A stretch of DNA of 64,000 nucleotides, taken from the NCBI RefSeq assembly GCF_000018945.1, contig NC_011978.1:1644729-1708728 (forward strand), in the 5' to 3' direction. The stretch's first letter is position 1. Each line of letters begins with the position of its first letter. Under the pieces are notes generated by a model. It saw nothing but the letters and a program-made list of their open reading frames with translations, made no database searches and was not told where the DNA came from. The translations under genes were made by a program, and so were the position numbers. The stretch comes from Thermotoga neapolitana DSM 4359 (GTDB lineage Bacteria; Thermotogota; Thermotogae; Thermotogales; Thermotogaceae). Positions 21,107 to 31,496 of the stretch are shown one piece after another.

Positions 21107-23483
21107 AATTTACTTTCTCAACTTCTCTTGCAACCTCGAGTATCAGTTTTTCACCGTCGAAGTCCACCCTTACCGTCTGACCTTCTTTGACCTCGCCTGC
21201 TATGATCATCCTGGCCAGAGGTGTCTCTATCTCCCTTTCAATGAGCCTTCTCAGCGGTCTTGCTCCGAACGTTGGATCGTACCCTTTCTCTGCGAGGTAC
21301 TCTTTTGCTGCATCGGTGATGGTCAGTCTTATGTTTCTGTCCTTCAAACGACCTTCGAGTCTCTTCAACATGATCTCCACTATCTGTTTCATGTGTTCCT
21401 TGGTGAGTGGTTTGAACACGACCACGTGGTCTATCCTGTTTATGAACTCCGGTCTGAAGTAGTGTTTCAACTCCTCCCTCACTTTTTCCTCGATCTCCTC
21501 AAAGCTTTTACCTTCTCTGACGAAGTTCAGGATGAGATCGCTTGCTATGTTGCTCGTCATTATTATGATCGTGTTTTTGAAATCCACGACGTTTCCTTTG
21601 GCATCGGTCAGTCTGCCATCATCCATGATCTGAAGCAGTATGTTGAACACGTCCGGATGAGCCTTTTCTATTTCGTCAAGCAGGATCACACTGTACGGCC
21701 TTCTTCTCACAGCCTCTGTGAGCTGACCACCTTCTTCGTATCCTACGTAACCCGGTGGTGCTCCAATCAGTTTGGAAACGGCATGCTTTTCCATGTATTC
21801 ACTCATGTCGATTCGAATGAGGGCGTTTTCACTTCCAAAGAGCACCTCAGCGAGTGTTTTTGCGAGTTCTGTTTTTCCAACCCCTGTTGGTCCCAAAAAG
21901 AGGAACGTTCCAACAGGCCTGTTTGGATCTTTTATCCCCGCGCGTGCTTTCCTTATGGCATCTGCCACAACCCTGACGGCCTCTTCCTGATCCACCAGTC
22001 TCTGATGTATGATCTCTTCAAGTTTGAGCAACTTCTCCTTCTCCGACTCCACTATCCTGGACACGGGCACACCAGACCAGGATTCCACAACTTCCGCTAT
22101 TTTCTCCGCTGTGACGACCGGTCTTCCACTCTTCAAGGACTCGTATTCGCTCTTCAGTCTGAAAAGTTCTTTCTTGAGATCCGCAGCTTCTTTGTACTGG
22201 GACCTCACGGTGAGCTCGTCGATTCTGTTCTCGAGCTCTTTTATCTTTCTTTCGAGTTCCTGAAGCCTTGCCTCATCCTTTTCCTGTTTTGAGAAGCCCA
22301 GTTTCACCCTCGCAGCCGCTTCATCCAGCAGGTCGATCGCCTTGTCCGGGAGGAATCTGTCTGTTATGTATCTTGCAGAAAGCTTTGCAGCGGCCTCTAT
22401 TGCTTCGTCTTCTATTTTGACCTTGTGATGTTCTTCATAAACCCTCTTGAGACCTTTCAGGATCTCTATTGTTTCTTCCACACTGGGTTCTTTCACCAGA
22501 ACCGGCTGAAATCTTCTTGCGAGCGCTTTGTCCTTTTCTATGTGTTTTCTGTATTCATCCAGCGTGGTCGCTCCTATGACCCTGATCTCACCTCGGGCAA
22601 GGGCAGGTTTCAACATGTTGGCAGCATCCATTGCCCCTTCAGCTGCTCCCGCTCCAACTATGGTATGGATTTCGTCGATGAACAGAATGGTTTTTTCTTT
22701 CTGTTTCATCACTTCGTCGAGGAAGGATTTCAGCCTTTCTTCGAACTCACCTCTGTACTTGGTACCAGCTATCATCCTGCCAAGGTCGACCATCAACACA
22801 CGCACATCTTTCAAAGGATCGGGCACTTTTCCTTCCACGATCCTCTGCGCAAGTCCCTCCACGATGGCTGTCTTTCCAACTCCAGGATCTCCGATGAGTA
22901 TCGGGTTGTTTTTCGTTCGCCTCATCAAAATCTCGATCACGCGCTCGATCTCTTTTTCCCTTCCTATAATGGGACCAATCTTTCCTTCCCTGGCAAGCTT
23001 CGTCAGATCTGTGGCAAACGCCGTGATCGGTGATTGCTTATCCATAAACTCATCTTCGTGCTCTTTCACTTTCTGAAGCACCCTTTCGTAGTCCACTCCG
23101 TACTTTTTGAGAACGCGCGCTGCATGCGTTGAACCGTCCCTCAGGAGTCCCAGAAGGAAGTGAAGAGGCCCCACGTCTTTCTGCTTGAAGAGCCTGGCTT
23201 CCTTTCTTGCCAGTTCCAGGATGTACGAAAGTTCCCTGGAAACGTACACCTGATCGGAGAATCCATAGAATATTCCGTACTGGGAATCGATGTAGCTCTC
23301 CAGTTCGTCGGCGATCTCTTCCGTGTTCACATTGAGTTCTTCCAGTATCTTTGTGACCTCGTTTTCGTCGTACAGGAGCTGAAGGAGAATGTGCTCAGGT
23401 CTGAGTAAATTCTGGTTCCTGTCCTTAAGATCCTCTACACTCTTTTCAAAGATATCCTTCATCTTGTCGTTCAGGTTTCTCAT
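21105..23483 (-). CDS. clpC: Clp/Hsp100 AAA+ ATPase, ClpC-like
   Basis: This 792-residue Hsp100 protein unfolds or disaggregates proteins. It has an N-domain, AAA+ module 1 (GDPGVGKT, then FIDEIHT), a short coiled-coil middle domain (about residues 405-460) and module 2 (GPTGVGKTEL, then LLDEIEKAH, pore loop GAPPGYVGYEEGG). The middle domain is about half the ClpB length, which points to ClpC. The region after IMTSN that in ClpC carries a VGF/LGF-type ClpP-docking tripeptide is shorter here and I see no such tripeptide. The start at 23483 (ATG) fits GGAGGTG upstream; the GTG at 23492 is within it. A CIRCE-like element precedes it. Confidence 0.92.
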   Translation of the reverse strand: MRNLNDKMKDIFEKSVEDLKDRNQNLLRPEHILLQLLYDENEVTKILEELNVNTEEIADELESYIDSQYGIFYGFSDQVYVSRELSYILELARKEARLFKQKDVGPLHFLLGLLRDGSTHAARVLKKYGVDYERVLQKVKEHEDEFMDKQSPITAFATDLTKLAREGKIGPIIGREKEIERVIEILMRRTKNNPILIGDPGVGKTAIVEGLAQRIVEGKVPDPLKDVRVLMVDLGRMIAGTKYRGEFEERLKSFLDEVMKQKEKTILFIDEIHTIVGAGAAEGAMDAANMLKPALARGEIRVIGATTLDEYRKHIEKDKALARRFQPVLVKEPSVEETIEILKGLKRVYEEHHKVKIEDEAIEAAAKLSARYITDRFLPDKAIDLLDEAAARVKLGFSKQEKDEARLQELERKIKELENRIDELTVRSQYKEAADLKKELFRLKSEYESLKSGRPVVTAEKIAEVVESWSGVPVSRIVESEKEKLLKLEEIIHQRLVDQEEAVRVVADAIRKARAGIKDPNRPVGTFLFLGPTGVGKTELAKTLAEVLFGSENALIRIDMSEYMEKHAVSKLIGAPPGYVGYEEGGQLTEAVRRRPYSVILLDEIEKAHPDVFNILLQIMDDGRLTDAKGNVVDFKNTIIIMTSNIASDLILNFVREGKSFEEIEEKVREELKHYFRPEFINRIDHVVVFKPLTKEHMKQIVEIMLKRLEGRLKDRNIRLTITDAAKEYLAEKGYDPTFGARPLRRLIEREIETPLARMIIAGEVKEGQTVRVDFDGEKLILEVAREVEKVN

Positions 23484-23507
23484 ACGTCTCACCTCCGGTG
23501 AAATATA

Positions 23508-23534
23508 TTAGCACTTAATTATTAAGAATGATAA
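23508..23534. promoter_or_regulatory. CIRCE-like HrcA operator upstream of clpC
   Basis: TTAGCACTT, nine bases, GAATGATAA. Against the CIRCE consensus (TTAGCACTC-N9-GAGTGCTAA) 15 of 18 arm positions match with the exact 9-base spacing. It overlaps the proposed clpC -10. A perfect CIRCE precedes hrcA at 41487-41513 in the same window. Confidence 0.6.
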
Positions 23535-23556
23535 ACAAAAAAGTAACAATAAGCAA
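23528..23556 (-). promoter_or_regulatory. Probable clpC promoter
   Basis: On the minus strand TTGCTT (23556-23551), a 17-base spacer and TATCAT (23533-23528). The -10 lies inside one arm of the CIRCE-like element, an arrangement suited to repression. Confidence 0.55.
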
Positions 23557-23584
23557 CGACGCCGTCTTCTTCCTCCAACACAAC

Positions 23585-23604
23585 AGGTATACACCTGTGT
23601 ATCA
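23585..23604. repeat. Overlapping palindromes between clpC and rsmH
   Basis: ACAGGT-ATAC-ACCTGT (23585-23600) overlaps ATACAC-CT-GTGTAT (23591-23604); both have perfect 6-base arms. They lie in an otherwise unassigned 115-base stretch between two divergent promoters. They may be an operator or a coincidence; I know no matching regulator. Confidence 0.4.
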
Positions 23605-23622
23605 AACTATTCATACCGATAA

Positions 23623-24648
<1,026 letters not shown>

Positions 24649-24649
24649 A

Positions 24650-24904
24650 CTGCCAGCGAAGGTAAACCAGAAGTCAAGGGTTCTTGTATTCTCTCATCAA
24701 CTCGTCTTTACGATCATCATGGTCGTCATGTTGATATTCATGGGAATAACAGCGTTGAGAATGGGGGTTCTGACGTTTCAACTGACACAGGCCAACAGAC
24801 AGCTGGAGATCAAGATAGAAGAGATGAAAACAACGTATCAAACTCTGAGAGAAGAATTCAACCACATTTCCTCCTATTTCGATGTTGTGCATCCTGCGGA
24901 GTGA
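24650..24904 (+). CDS. FtsL-like small bitopic division protein, possible CTG start
   Basis: This 84-residue protein has one membrane helix (about residues 12-35, with FTIIMVVMLIFMGI) followed by a coiled coil (LTQANRQLEIKIEEMKTTYQ). Topology, size and position between rsmH and ftsI fit FtsL, the divisome protein that links FtsQ/B to FtsW/I, although FtsL is poorly conserved. There is no in-frame ATG or GTG in the right place. AAGGAGG stands eight bases before a CTG at 24650, so CTG may be the start. A TTG at 24626, still within rsmH, is the alternative but has poor spacing. Confidence 0.65.
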   Translation: MPAKVNQKSRVLVFSHQLVFTIIMVVMLIFMGITALRMGVLTFQLTQANRQLEIKIEEMKTTYQTLREEFNHISSYFDVVHPAE

Positions 24905-24913
24905 AAGAATTAG

Positions 24914-26665
24914 ATGGAGAAAAGGCTGACTCTGCTTCTGGCAGTGTTTGCGTTGTTTCTGGCGGTCTCGTTCATAAACCTTTTCTTCTTTCCCCCTGCA
25001 GGACAGAAGTCCCACTGGTATGTTTCAATCCCTCCAAAGCGCGGTAGTATTCTGGACGCGAAAGGAAGAAAGATCGCTTACGATTCCCCGGTGTACGTTG
25101 CATATCTGGATGTTGAATTCTTCAAAAGACAACATGGTAGCAAAAGTGCTCTTGAAAGGACTCTGAAGGCCTGTGGTATCGAAAAAGATCCGGAAGAAGT
25201 CCTGAAGTACAGATTCTACAGACTAACAGAGGCAGAGGATAAGGAAAGCGTCCTGAAAAGGCTTGATCCCGACATCCTACCTTTTGTCAGCCTGGAAGTG
25301 GAGTACAGAAGAAAAAAGTTTCAAGACTACAGCACAGGTGTGTTGATAGGTGCGGTTTTGAACGGTCAAGGAAAAGGTGGCGTTGAAGGTTTCTTCGACG
25401 ACGCTTTAAAAGGAAAGAGAAAGGGCACCTTGGAGTTTCTCTACAAAGGTGCAAGGCTCTCTCCAGTGCTCACCGATTACGTCCTTCCAGAGGATGGCCA
25501 GGATGTCCATCTATCCATAGACCTGGATCTTCAAAGGCATGTCTACAGAATAATTTCCGATGCGGTGAAAGAATTCTCCGCGGAGGCAGGACACGCCATT
25601 GTCATGGAATCTAAGACAGGAAAGATTCTATCGATGGTGACCACAAGAGACTGGAACGACCTAATCGGCGGTTACATCGAACCCGGCTCCACCATAAAAC
25701 CTGTGGTTTATGCCATCGCTCTTGAGACAAAGTCTGCTTCGCCGTCCTTCTCCGTAGAATGTGAGGGGATGATAAAACCGGTTGAGAACCTGAACATCAT
25801 CATAAGAGACATAGAAGAACATGGAAAAGTGGACTTTCTCACGGGAATCGTAAAGTCCTGTAACGTTATGAGTGTGAGGGTGGGAGATCTGATCGTAAGG
25901 CACATAGGAGTTGAAGGATTCTACGAGTGGCTGAAAAAAGCAGGTTTTGGTGAAAAAACAGGAATGGAAATGGAAGGGGAAATCGATGGGGTACTGAGAA
26001 ATCCAAAAGAGTGGTCACTCATAGATCCAGCGGAGATCTCCATAGGCCAGGGAATCGGGGTCACACCCGTTCAACTTGTGGCTTTTCTCAACGTGTTTGC
26101 CAACGGTGGATACTGGATAAAACCATCCATTTTGAAAGAAAGCCCCGTTCAGAAGAGGAAAGTCTTTTCTGAAACAACAGCAGAGACGATCAAGAAAGCC
26201 ATGATAGAAGTCGTTGAAGAAGGCACGGGAAAACTCGCACAGGTCAGAGGATTGGAAATCGCTGGCAAAACCGGAACGGCCCAGAAAGCCGTTGGAGGAA
26301 AATACCAGAATCTCTACCACTCACTCTTTGTAGGTTTCTTCCCTGCAGATGATCCCAAATACACAATAATGGTGCATCTGGACAGTCCCTCCGAAGCGTT
26401 CTATGGGGGTGATGTTGCCGCTCCTGTGTTTAGAAAGATAGTGGAACTTCTAACGGAAAAAGAGAAGAAAAAAATAACCCTCATAAGAGGTCTAATGCCC
26501 GATCTAGTGGGCCTGCCGGTGAGAGATGCCCTCCTTGTGCTGGAAGAGCTCGGTATCGAGGATGTAGAACTGAAAGATAAAGGGTGGATGGTGTCCGATC
26601 AGACACCCCCACCCGATCATCCACTGGAAGGAAAGGTTGTTTTGATCCTGGGTAATCAGAAGTAA
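24914..26665 (+). CDS. ftsI: Class B penicillin-binding protein with PASTA domain (FtsI/SpoVD type)
   Basis: This is a division-type transpeptidase. The 583-residue protein has an N-terminal membrane helix, a PBP dimer domain with the RGSILD motif, and the catalytic motifs S259-TIK (GSTIKP), SCN and K452-TG (GKTGTAQK). A C-terminal PASTA domain starts at MPDLVGLPVRDALLVLEELG (about residues 530-580). It is four genes' worth of divisome function together with ftsL-like and rsmH. Its 3' end overlaps the convergent trxB by 10 bases. Confidence 0.92.
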   Translation: MEKRLTLLLAVFALFLAVSFINLFFFPPAGQKSHWYVSIPPKRGSILDAKGRKIAYDSPVYVAYLDVEFFKRQHGSKSALERTLKACGIEKDPEEVLKYRFYRLTEAEDKESVLKRLDPDILPFVSLEVEYRRKKFQDYSTGVLIGAVLNGQGKGGVEGFFDDALKGKRKGTLEFLYKGARLSPVLTDYVLPEDGQDVHLSIDLDLQRHVYRIISDAVKEFSAEAGHAIVMESKTGKILSMVTTRDWNDLIGGYIEPGSTIKPVVYAIALETKSASPSFSVECEGMIKPVENLNIIIRDIEEHGKVDFLTGIVKSCNVMSVRVGDLIVRHIGVEGFYEWLKKAGFGEKTGMEMEGEIDGVLRNPKEWSLIDPAEISIGQGIGVTPVQLVAFLNVFANGGYWIKPSILKESPVQKRKVFSETTAETIKKAMIEVVEEGTGKLAQVRGLEIAGKTGTAQKAVGGKYQNLYHSLFVGFFPADDPKYTIMVHLDSPSEAFYGGDVAAPVFRKIVELLTEKEKKKITLIRGLMPDLVGLPVRDALLVLEELGIEDVELKDKGWMVSDQTPPPDHPLEGKVVLILGNQK

Positions 26666-27609
26666 TGCTTTGCGGCATGTTCCACCGCTATGGCCCCGTC
26701 TGCAACGGCTGTTACGATCTGTCTGAGGTTTTTCTTCCTCACGTCCCCAACAGCGTACAGACCTTTGATACTTGTTTCCATGTTTTCGTCCGTTATGACG
26801 TAACCGTAAGGATCCAGTTCCACGAGTCCTTCGAGCAGTTTGGAGTTGGGATCCAGTCCTATGAATATGAACACCCCATCTGCTTTCAGCACCTTCGTTT
26901 CGCCGGTCTTCACGTTCTCTATGACGACCTCTTCAACCCTGTCCTTTCCCCGTATCTCCTTCACCGTGGAATTGTAAATCACCTCTATCTTCGGATTGCT
27001 CAACACCCTTTCCTGGAGAACCTTCGCCGCAGTGAGGGTCTCCAGAAGCTGGACCATGGTGATCTTGTTTACAATATTGGAGAGAAAGATCGATTCATCG
27101 CACGCGCTGTCTCCTCCTCCAACAACCACAATGTCCTTTCCTGCAAACAGATACCCATCACACGTTGCACAGTAAGAGACTCCCCTTCCGAAAAACTCCT
27201 TTTCTCCGGGAACGTTCAGCCTCTTTGGATTGGCACCCGTTGCAACGATCACCACAGGTGCCTCTATCCTCTTACCGTCATCCAGTTCGACCACTTTTTT
27301 ATCCTCTTTGACTTCCAGTTTTACAACTTCTGCGTTGTAAATTTCTGCCCCAAAGCTTTCCGCGTGTTCCTTGAACTTCGATGCGAGTTCCTCACCGGAT
27401 ATCTTTGGAAAGCCCGGGTAGTTTTCAACCAGGTGGGTGAGATTCACGTACCCACCCTCAATTGCTTTTTCAACAACAAGAACAGACAGTCCCGCCCTTC
27501 TTGCATATATGGCAGAAGCAAGACCTGCTGGTCCGGCACCGACAACCACTATGTCGTATTTATCCTTGATCTCTTTTTTCTTCACAGAACCCGTGTCAAA
27601 GAAGACCAC
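26656..27609 (-). CDS. trxB: Thioredoxin reductase family flavoprotein
   Basis: This 317-residue FAD- and NAD(P)H-dependent reductase has the FAD loop GAGPAGLASAIYARRAG, the redox pair C147-x2-C150 (CATC), the second nucleotide loop VVGGGDSACDE and the C-terminal YAVGDVR FAD contact. It starts at GTG 27609, six bases after GGGGTGA. The gene directly follows a two-CxxC protein disulfide oxidoreductase, which is its likely electron acceptor in place of a classical thioredoxin. Whether NADH or NADPH is preferred cannot be settled from the sequence. Confidence 0.93.
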   Translation of the reverse strand: MVFFDTGSVKKKEIKDKYDIVVVGAGPAGLASAIYARRAGLSVLVVEKAIEGGYVNLTHLVENYPGFPKISGEELASKFKEHAESFGAEIYNAEVVKLEVKEDKKVVELDDGKRIEAPVVIVATGANPKRLNVPGEKEFFGRGVSYCATCDGYLFAGKDIVVVGGGDSACDESIFLSNIVNKITMVQLLETLTAAKVLQERVLSNPKIEVIYNSTVKEIRGKDRVEEVVIENVKTGETKVLKADGVFIFIGLDPNSKLLEGLVELDPYGYVITDENMETSIKGLYAVGDVRKKNLRQIVTAVADGAIAVEHAAKHYF

Positions 27610-27615
27610 ATTTCA

Positions 27616-28281
27616 TCACCCCTTTGCAAGCCTCAAAACCTCATTTATGAACTCCTTCTCAGGATAGGCTCCTACGAAGAACTTTGAAGGATCTCTGTTC
27701 ACCACGATGTGCGGGACAGAGGAAACACCGAATTTCTCACTCAATTCCCAGTATTCGTTCGCCTCGATCATCTCTCCAATGATCTTGTCGCTTGCCATAG
27801 CCATGTTGTGGGCCATCAGAACCGCCCTTGGACAGTAAGGACACGTCGGGGTGACGAACACGCTTATCCTTATCGGCTCTTCAAGATTCTGGAGTTTCTG
27901 GATGCTTTCCTCAGAAAGCTGTGGTTTTCCCTTTGAAACGGTGATGATATCCTGTATGAGCGTGCCAAATTCATGGCCCGAAGGAACACCGTAGAACCTT
28001 ATGCCGTAGTCTTTTTCCTCTTCGGAGAGCAGAATTGTGGCAGGGACCAGTTCCACCTGGTACTTCTCGACAACTTCTTTTTCGGTGTCAAAATCGTGAA
28101 CTTCGAGTTCAATCCTTGGATCGATGGAAACCAGCTCGTTGAGCACCTGTTCCGTGATTTCACAGTACTGACAGCGTGCTTTGTCATCGGTTTTGAAGAA
28201 CAGCACCTTCACCTTTTTCTCCAGTTCTTTGTTGAAAAGATCCTTGAGATACGCCACGTCCTTTTCAGACAGAATACCCAT
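27616..28281 (-). CDS. Glutaredoxin-like protein disulfide oxidoreductase (two thioredoxin folds)
   Basis: This 221-residue protein has two thioredoxin-fold halves, each with a CxxC: C37-QY-C40 and C147-PY-C150. This matches the PDO family of hyperthermophiles, which reduces or isomerises disulfides in the cytoplasm. It precedes trxB by six bases and has its own extended -10 promoter, so the two probably form a redox couple. ATG 28281 follows GGAGGTG. Confidence 0.9.
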   Translation of the reverse strand: MGILSEKDVAYLKDLFNKELEKKVKVLFFKTDDKARCQYCEITEQVLNELVSIDPRIELEVHDFDTEKEVVEKYQVELVPATILLSEEEKDYGIRFYGVPSGHEFGTLIQDIITVSKGKPQLSEESIQKLQNLEEPIRISVFVTPTCPYCPRAVLMAHNMAMASDKIIGEMIEANEYWELSEKFGVSSVPHIVVNRDPSKFFVGAYPEKEFINEVLRLAKG

Positions 28282-28299
28282 TTTTTCACCTCCATTATT

Positions 28300-28308
28300 A
28301 TTCTACCA
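28300..28308 (-). promoter_or_regulatory. Extended -10 promoter for PDO-trxB
   Basis: The minus strand reads TGGTAGAAT (28308-28300), TGn plus a five-of-six -10, giving a very short leader before the GGAGGTG ribosome site of the PDO gene. Confidence 0.5.
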
Positions 28309-28310
28309 AA

Positions 28311-28793
28311 TTAGTCGAATTTATTTATTCCGTTCAGTAAACCGATTGTTACACCAAGGAGCAATATCGCTGGAACTATCAGAGGACTCTTCAGATCAAC
28401 GTTCGAGAAGACGGCGTACAAACCAAAGAATTTCAGGGCAGGTTTCACGAAAGATCTGAACAGTCTCTTTCTGATCTGGTACAGGCTGAATTCCCTGTCG
28501 TTGTATTCGAAGGACAGAAACATGATGCGATACTGCTTGTCTATACCCATCAAAAAATGAGCGGATTCTCCAAGAAAAAAGAGTACAGCAAGAACGGCAA
28601 CCAGAAATCGAAAAACCATGGAGTTGAAGACCCAGGAAAACAGGAAGATGAGTCCCAGAACAGTGAACTCGTTGAAAATCCTGAAAGCACTTAAGTCCAG
28701 TTTTTCCCTCTCTTTGAGGTAAAAGTAAGAGAAGAGAATGGAAGTGGCAAGTCCCACTCCACAGAACAGAAGTCCTTCAAAAAACCACGTCAT
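28311..28793 (-). CDS. Polytopic membrane protein of unknown function
   Basis: I do not recognise this 160-residue protein. It has about five hydrophobic segments (near residues 5-25, 42-58, 60-78, 118-130 and 136-152) with a charged loop between residues 85 and 113. Its start overlaps the stop of the SPFH protein gene as ATGA, so the two are translationally coupled. It may be an accessory of the SPFH-NfeD membrane complex, but that is only positional. Confidence 0.7.
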   Translation of the reverse strand: MTWFFEGLLFCGVGLATSILFSYFYLKEREKLDLSAFRIFNEFTVLGLIFLFSWVFNSMVFRFLVAVLAVLFFLGESAHFLMGIDKQYRIMFLSFEYNDREFSLYQIRKRLFRSFVKPALKFFGLYAVFSNVDLKSPLIVPAILLLGVTIGLLNGINKFD

Positions 28794-29710
28794 TTCTCAT
28801 CCCTCTTGTCCTCGCCCTTTTCTTTGAACATCTCCGAGATGACCCCCAGACTTGCAAGTATGGAACTTGCTTCGAACGGAAGGAATATTTTTGTCGCCTG
28901 GCCGTTCGCCATCTCTTTGAGGGTCTCCAGATACCTGACGGTGAGAAGATCCTTTGTTGGTCTGCCTTCGTGTATGGCACCAAAGACGAGTTTTATTGCC
29001 TCGGCCTGCCCACGCGCCTCGAGTATGAGTTTTTGCATGTTCGCTTCAGCAACTCGTTTTATCGCTTCGGCTTCTCCTTCTGCCCTCAGTATTGCTGCGT
29101 TCTTTTCACCTTCTGCCCTCAGGATCTGAGCCTGTTTGTAACCTTCAGCCTCTAGTATAGCCGCCCTTTTTGTTCTTTCAGCTTTCATCTGCTTACTCAT
29201 GGCGTCTGTGATATCCTGAGGAGGATCTATCTTTTTGATCTCAACACGGGTGATCCTTACACCCCACTTGTCGGTAGCCTCATCGAGGACCGTTCTGAGC
29301 TTCATGTTTATCCTCTCTCTGGAAGTGAGTGTCTGATCCAGTTCCAGCTCTCCTATAACGTTTCTTAGATTGGTCTGAGCGAGTTTTATGGTGGCCATTT
29401 CAAAGTTACTCACGTTGTACACCACCTTGTAGGCATCCGTGATCTCGTAGTAGATGACAGCGTCGACGGTTACAACCACGTTGTCCCTCGTTATCACTTC
29501 CTGTGGTGGAACATCGATCACTTTCTCCCTCATATCGACTTTTATCATGCGTTCGAAGAACGGAATGATGAAGTGTATACCCGCTCCAACTTCCCTTTTG
29601 AACTTTCCAAGCCTTTCCACCAGACCACGTTCGTAAGGTCTCACTATTCTCAGAGAACTGGCGGCAACGATCACCAGAAACAGAACGATAACAACAAGGG
29701 CTATCAACAT
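28790..29710 (-). CDS. SPFH/stomatin-type membrane protein
   Basis: This 306-residue protein has an N-terminal membrane helix, an SPFH (band 7) domain (about residues 20-190, with [15 protein letters not shown] and VEIKKIDPP) and an Ala/Glu-rich coiled coil containing repeats of ILRAEGE. These proteins assemble into large membrane rings that organise lipid domains or proteases. The ATG at 29710 is chosen because GAGGAGG is eight bases upstream. The NfeD partner gene directly precedes it. Confidence 0.9.
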   Translation of the reverse strand: MLIALVVIVLFLVIVAASSLRIVRPYERGLVERLGKFKREVGAGIHFIIPFFERMIKVDMREKVIDVPPQEVITRDNVVVTVDAVIYYEITDAYKVVYNVSNFEMATIKLAQTNLRNVIGELELDQTLTSRERINMKLRTVLDEATDKWGVRITRVEIKKIDPPQDITDAMSKQMKAERTKRAAILEAEGYKQAQILRAEGEKNAAILRAEGEAEAIKRVAEANMQKLILEARGQAEAIKLVFGAIHEGRPTKDLLTVRYLETLKEMANGQATKIFLPFEASSILASLGVISEMFKEKGEDKRDEK

Positions 29711-29723
29711 ACCCCTCACCTCC

Positions 29724-30146
29724 TCAAACTTTTTTCACAACAACGTGGGCTCCTTCCACCTTCAGTATTTTCACGTGTTCGCCCTTTTCGATGACTTCCT
29801 CATCGTCTTCTGCAAATGCCCTCCACACGTCTCCGTTGATCTTCACAAGACCGGTTCCCTCTTTGTTGTTTATCGTTTCGATAACGAGCGCCACCTTACC
29901 AACGATCTCTTCAACGTGGATCTTCCTGGGAGATTCCCAGCTCTGAACCAGTCTCCTGGTAAAAAGAACCAGAACTATTGAAACAACGGCAAAGACGATT
30001 ATCTGAATGTAAACACCCAGGTACAGGGATACCAGTGAAGCTGCGAGTGCTCCCACCCCGAACCAGAAAATGAAAAAGGTGGGTGTGAGGATCTCCGCTA
30101 CCATGAGTATGACACCAAGAACAAGCCAGAATACCCACGCCTCCAT
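29724..30146 (-). CDS. NfeD family membrane protein
   Basis: This 140-residue protein is a short NfeD with several membrane helices in residues 1-65 and a C-terminal OB-fold domain (about 80-140, with [20 protein letters not shown]). The family is found with SPFH proteins and probably binds or regulates them. No ClpP-like protease domain is attached. ATG 30146 follows GGGGGG; the frame extends five codons further upstream without a ribosome site. Confidence 0.88.
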   Translation of the reverse strand: MEAWVFWLVLGVILMVAEILTPTFFIFWFGVGALAASLVSLYLGVYIQIIVFAVVSIVLVLFTRRLVQSWESPRKIHVEEIVGKVALVIETINNKEGTGLVKINGDVWRAFAEDDEEVIEKGEHVKILKVEGAHVVVKKV

Positions 30147-30157
30147 ATTATCCCCCC

Positions 30158-31000
30158 TCACATTTCGAACACTCTCCTCGGATCCATATAGGTGATTTCC
30201 ACGTCAGGCAACATCTCCCTGTACTTTTTTATGACACTCCTGATACTTCTTATGTAGCGTGTTGAAATGTGGTAAAGGATCACCCTTTTCACACCCGCTT
30301 TCTTCACCGTTTCCATGACCTCGTCGATCGAAGCGTGGTTCTTGTACCTCCGGTCACGGGGATCGAGAAAGGTGCACTCGTGGATCAGAAGCTCTGTTCC
30401 CTCTACCTCTTCTGGATCGAGCGCCAGAGAATCACCGCTGATGGTGAGGATTTTCTTGTGATACTCCCTGGTTACAAAGTCCCGCCCCTTCTCCTTCACC
30501 AGTCTGGCGATCACTTTGCTGTCCAGTCCCTGAAATTCCTCCTTCAGTTTCCTTCTAACCTCGAAGATGTGATACCCGAAACTCACCTCGGTCGCCACAT
30601 GTTTTGTTCTGAAAGGCTGAACGTACCGTTTGAAACCACCTGCATCCCGGAGAAACACCCTATCTCCTTCCTCCAGGGGATGAACGTTGAAGGAGAATCG
30701 AAGTTCGGGGTTTGCCTTTTTTATGAAACTGGTGTACTCCTCAACTGCTCTGTTTCCTTTGGGGTAAAAAACATCGAGCGGTTTTTCCCTGTCACCCATC
30801 CCGTTGTTTCTTATGTTCACAACACCCCACAATCCTGCTATGTGATCCACGTGACCGTGTGTGAGAAAGACGTACTTGAAGGCGTAAACCTTACTTCCAA
30901 GAGTGGTGGAAACTCCCTCTCCCGCATCGAAGAGAATCCGCTCCGGAGAGTAATAGATCCAGGTGGAAAAAAGAGCCTTTGAAAACCCTATTATGTTCAT
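30158..31000 (-). CDS. rnz: tRNase Z (tRNA 3' endonuclease)
   Basis: This 280-residue MBL-fold nuclease matures tRNA 3' ends. The metal motif is H48-x-H50-x-D52-H53 (THGHVDH), with GDSLALD and HECTFLD further on. The T. maritima enzyme is known to cut after an encoded CCA instead of before it, and the tRNA-Leu in this window does encode CCA. ATG 31000 overlaps the rplI stop as ATGA. The frame is open 36 codons further upstream, but that part lies in rplI. Confidence 0.93.
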
Positions 31001-31446
31001 TCCTCTCTCTCCACCCTGATCTCTATTGTGTCCCTGACACCACCAGGCAGAATTACTTCCACCGAGTACTTTCCGATTTCTTTTATGGGTTTGTCCAGTT
31101 TGAACCATTTTTTGTCGAGGCTCAGACCGGTGAGTTTTGAAATCTCTTCCGCAAGAGTCGCTGCCGTAACGGCCCCGAAGATTTTCCCGGCTTCACCTGC
31201 CTTTGCTTTGATGACATGAGTCCTCTTTTTGAGCTCTTTCAGTATTCTTTCGCTTTCTTCCTTCTCACGCTCTTTCTTTCTTCTTTCCATCTCCTTTTCA
31301 TGTTCTATTGCCTTTTCAAGACCTTTGGTGTACTCTCTGGCAAGGCCACGGGGAATGAGGTAGTTCCTCGCGTACCCATCGGAAACCTCCTTGATCTCAC
31401 CCTTTTTCCCGATCTTTGGAACATCTTTCAGGAGTATCACTTTCAA
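30997..31446 (-). CDS. rplI: 50S ribosomal protein L9
   Basis: L9 binds 23S rRNA near the L1 stalk. The 149-residue protein shows the conserved N-terminal domain ([20 protein letters not shown], then [13 protein letters not shown]), a long connecting helix rich in Lys and Glu, and the C-terminal domain with [16 protein letters not shown]. The start is TTG 31446, nine bases after GGGAGGTGA. It is the first gene of a minus operon with tRNase Z. Confidence 0.97.
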
Positions 31447-31479
31447 GTTCGTTCACCTCCCAATAGTTTTTCCTTACTT

Positions 31480-31488
31480 ATTCTATCA
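31480..31488 (-). promoter_or_regulatory. Extended -10 promoter for rplI
   Basis: The minus strand reads TGATAGAAT (31488-31480). It is divergent from the promoter of the nucleotidyltransferase gene only 9 bases away. Confidence 0.5.
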
Positions 31489-31496
31489 TGGTCGAT

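Noticed and set aside
30158-31108. Longer tRNase Z start at 31108
   Set aside because: The extra 36 residues lie within rplI, have no family similarity, and the ATG at 31000 is coupled to the rplI stop.
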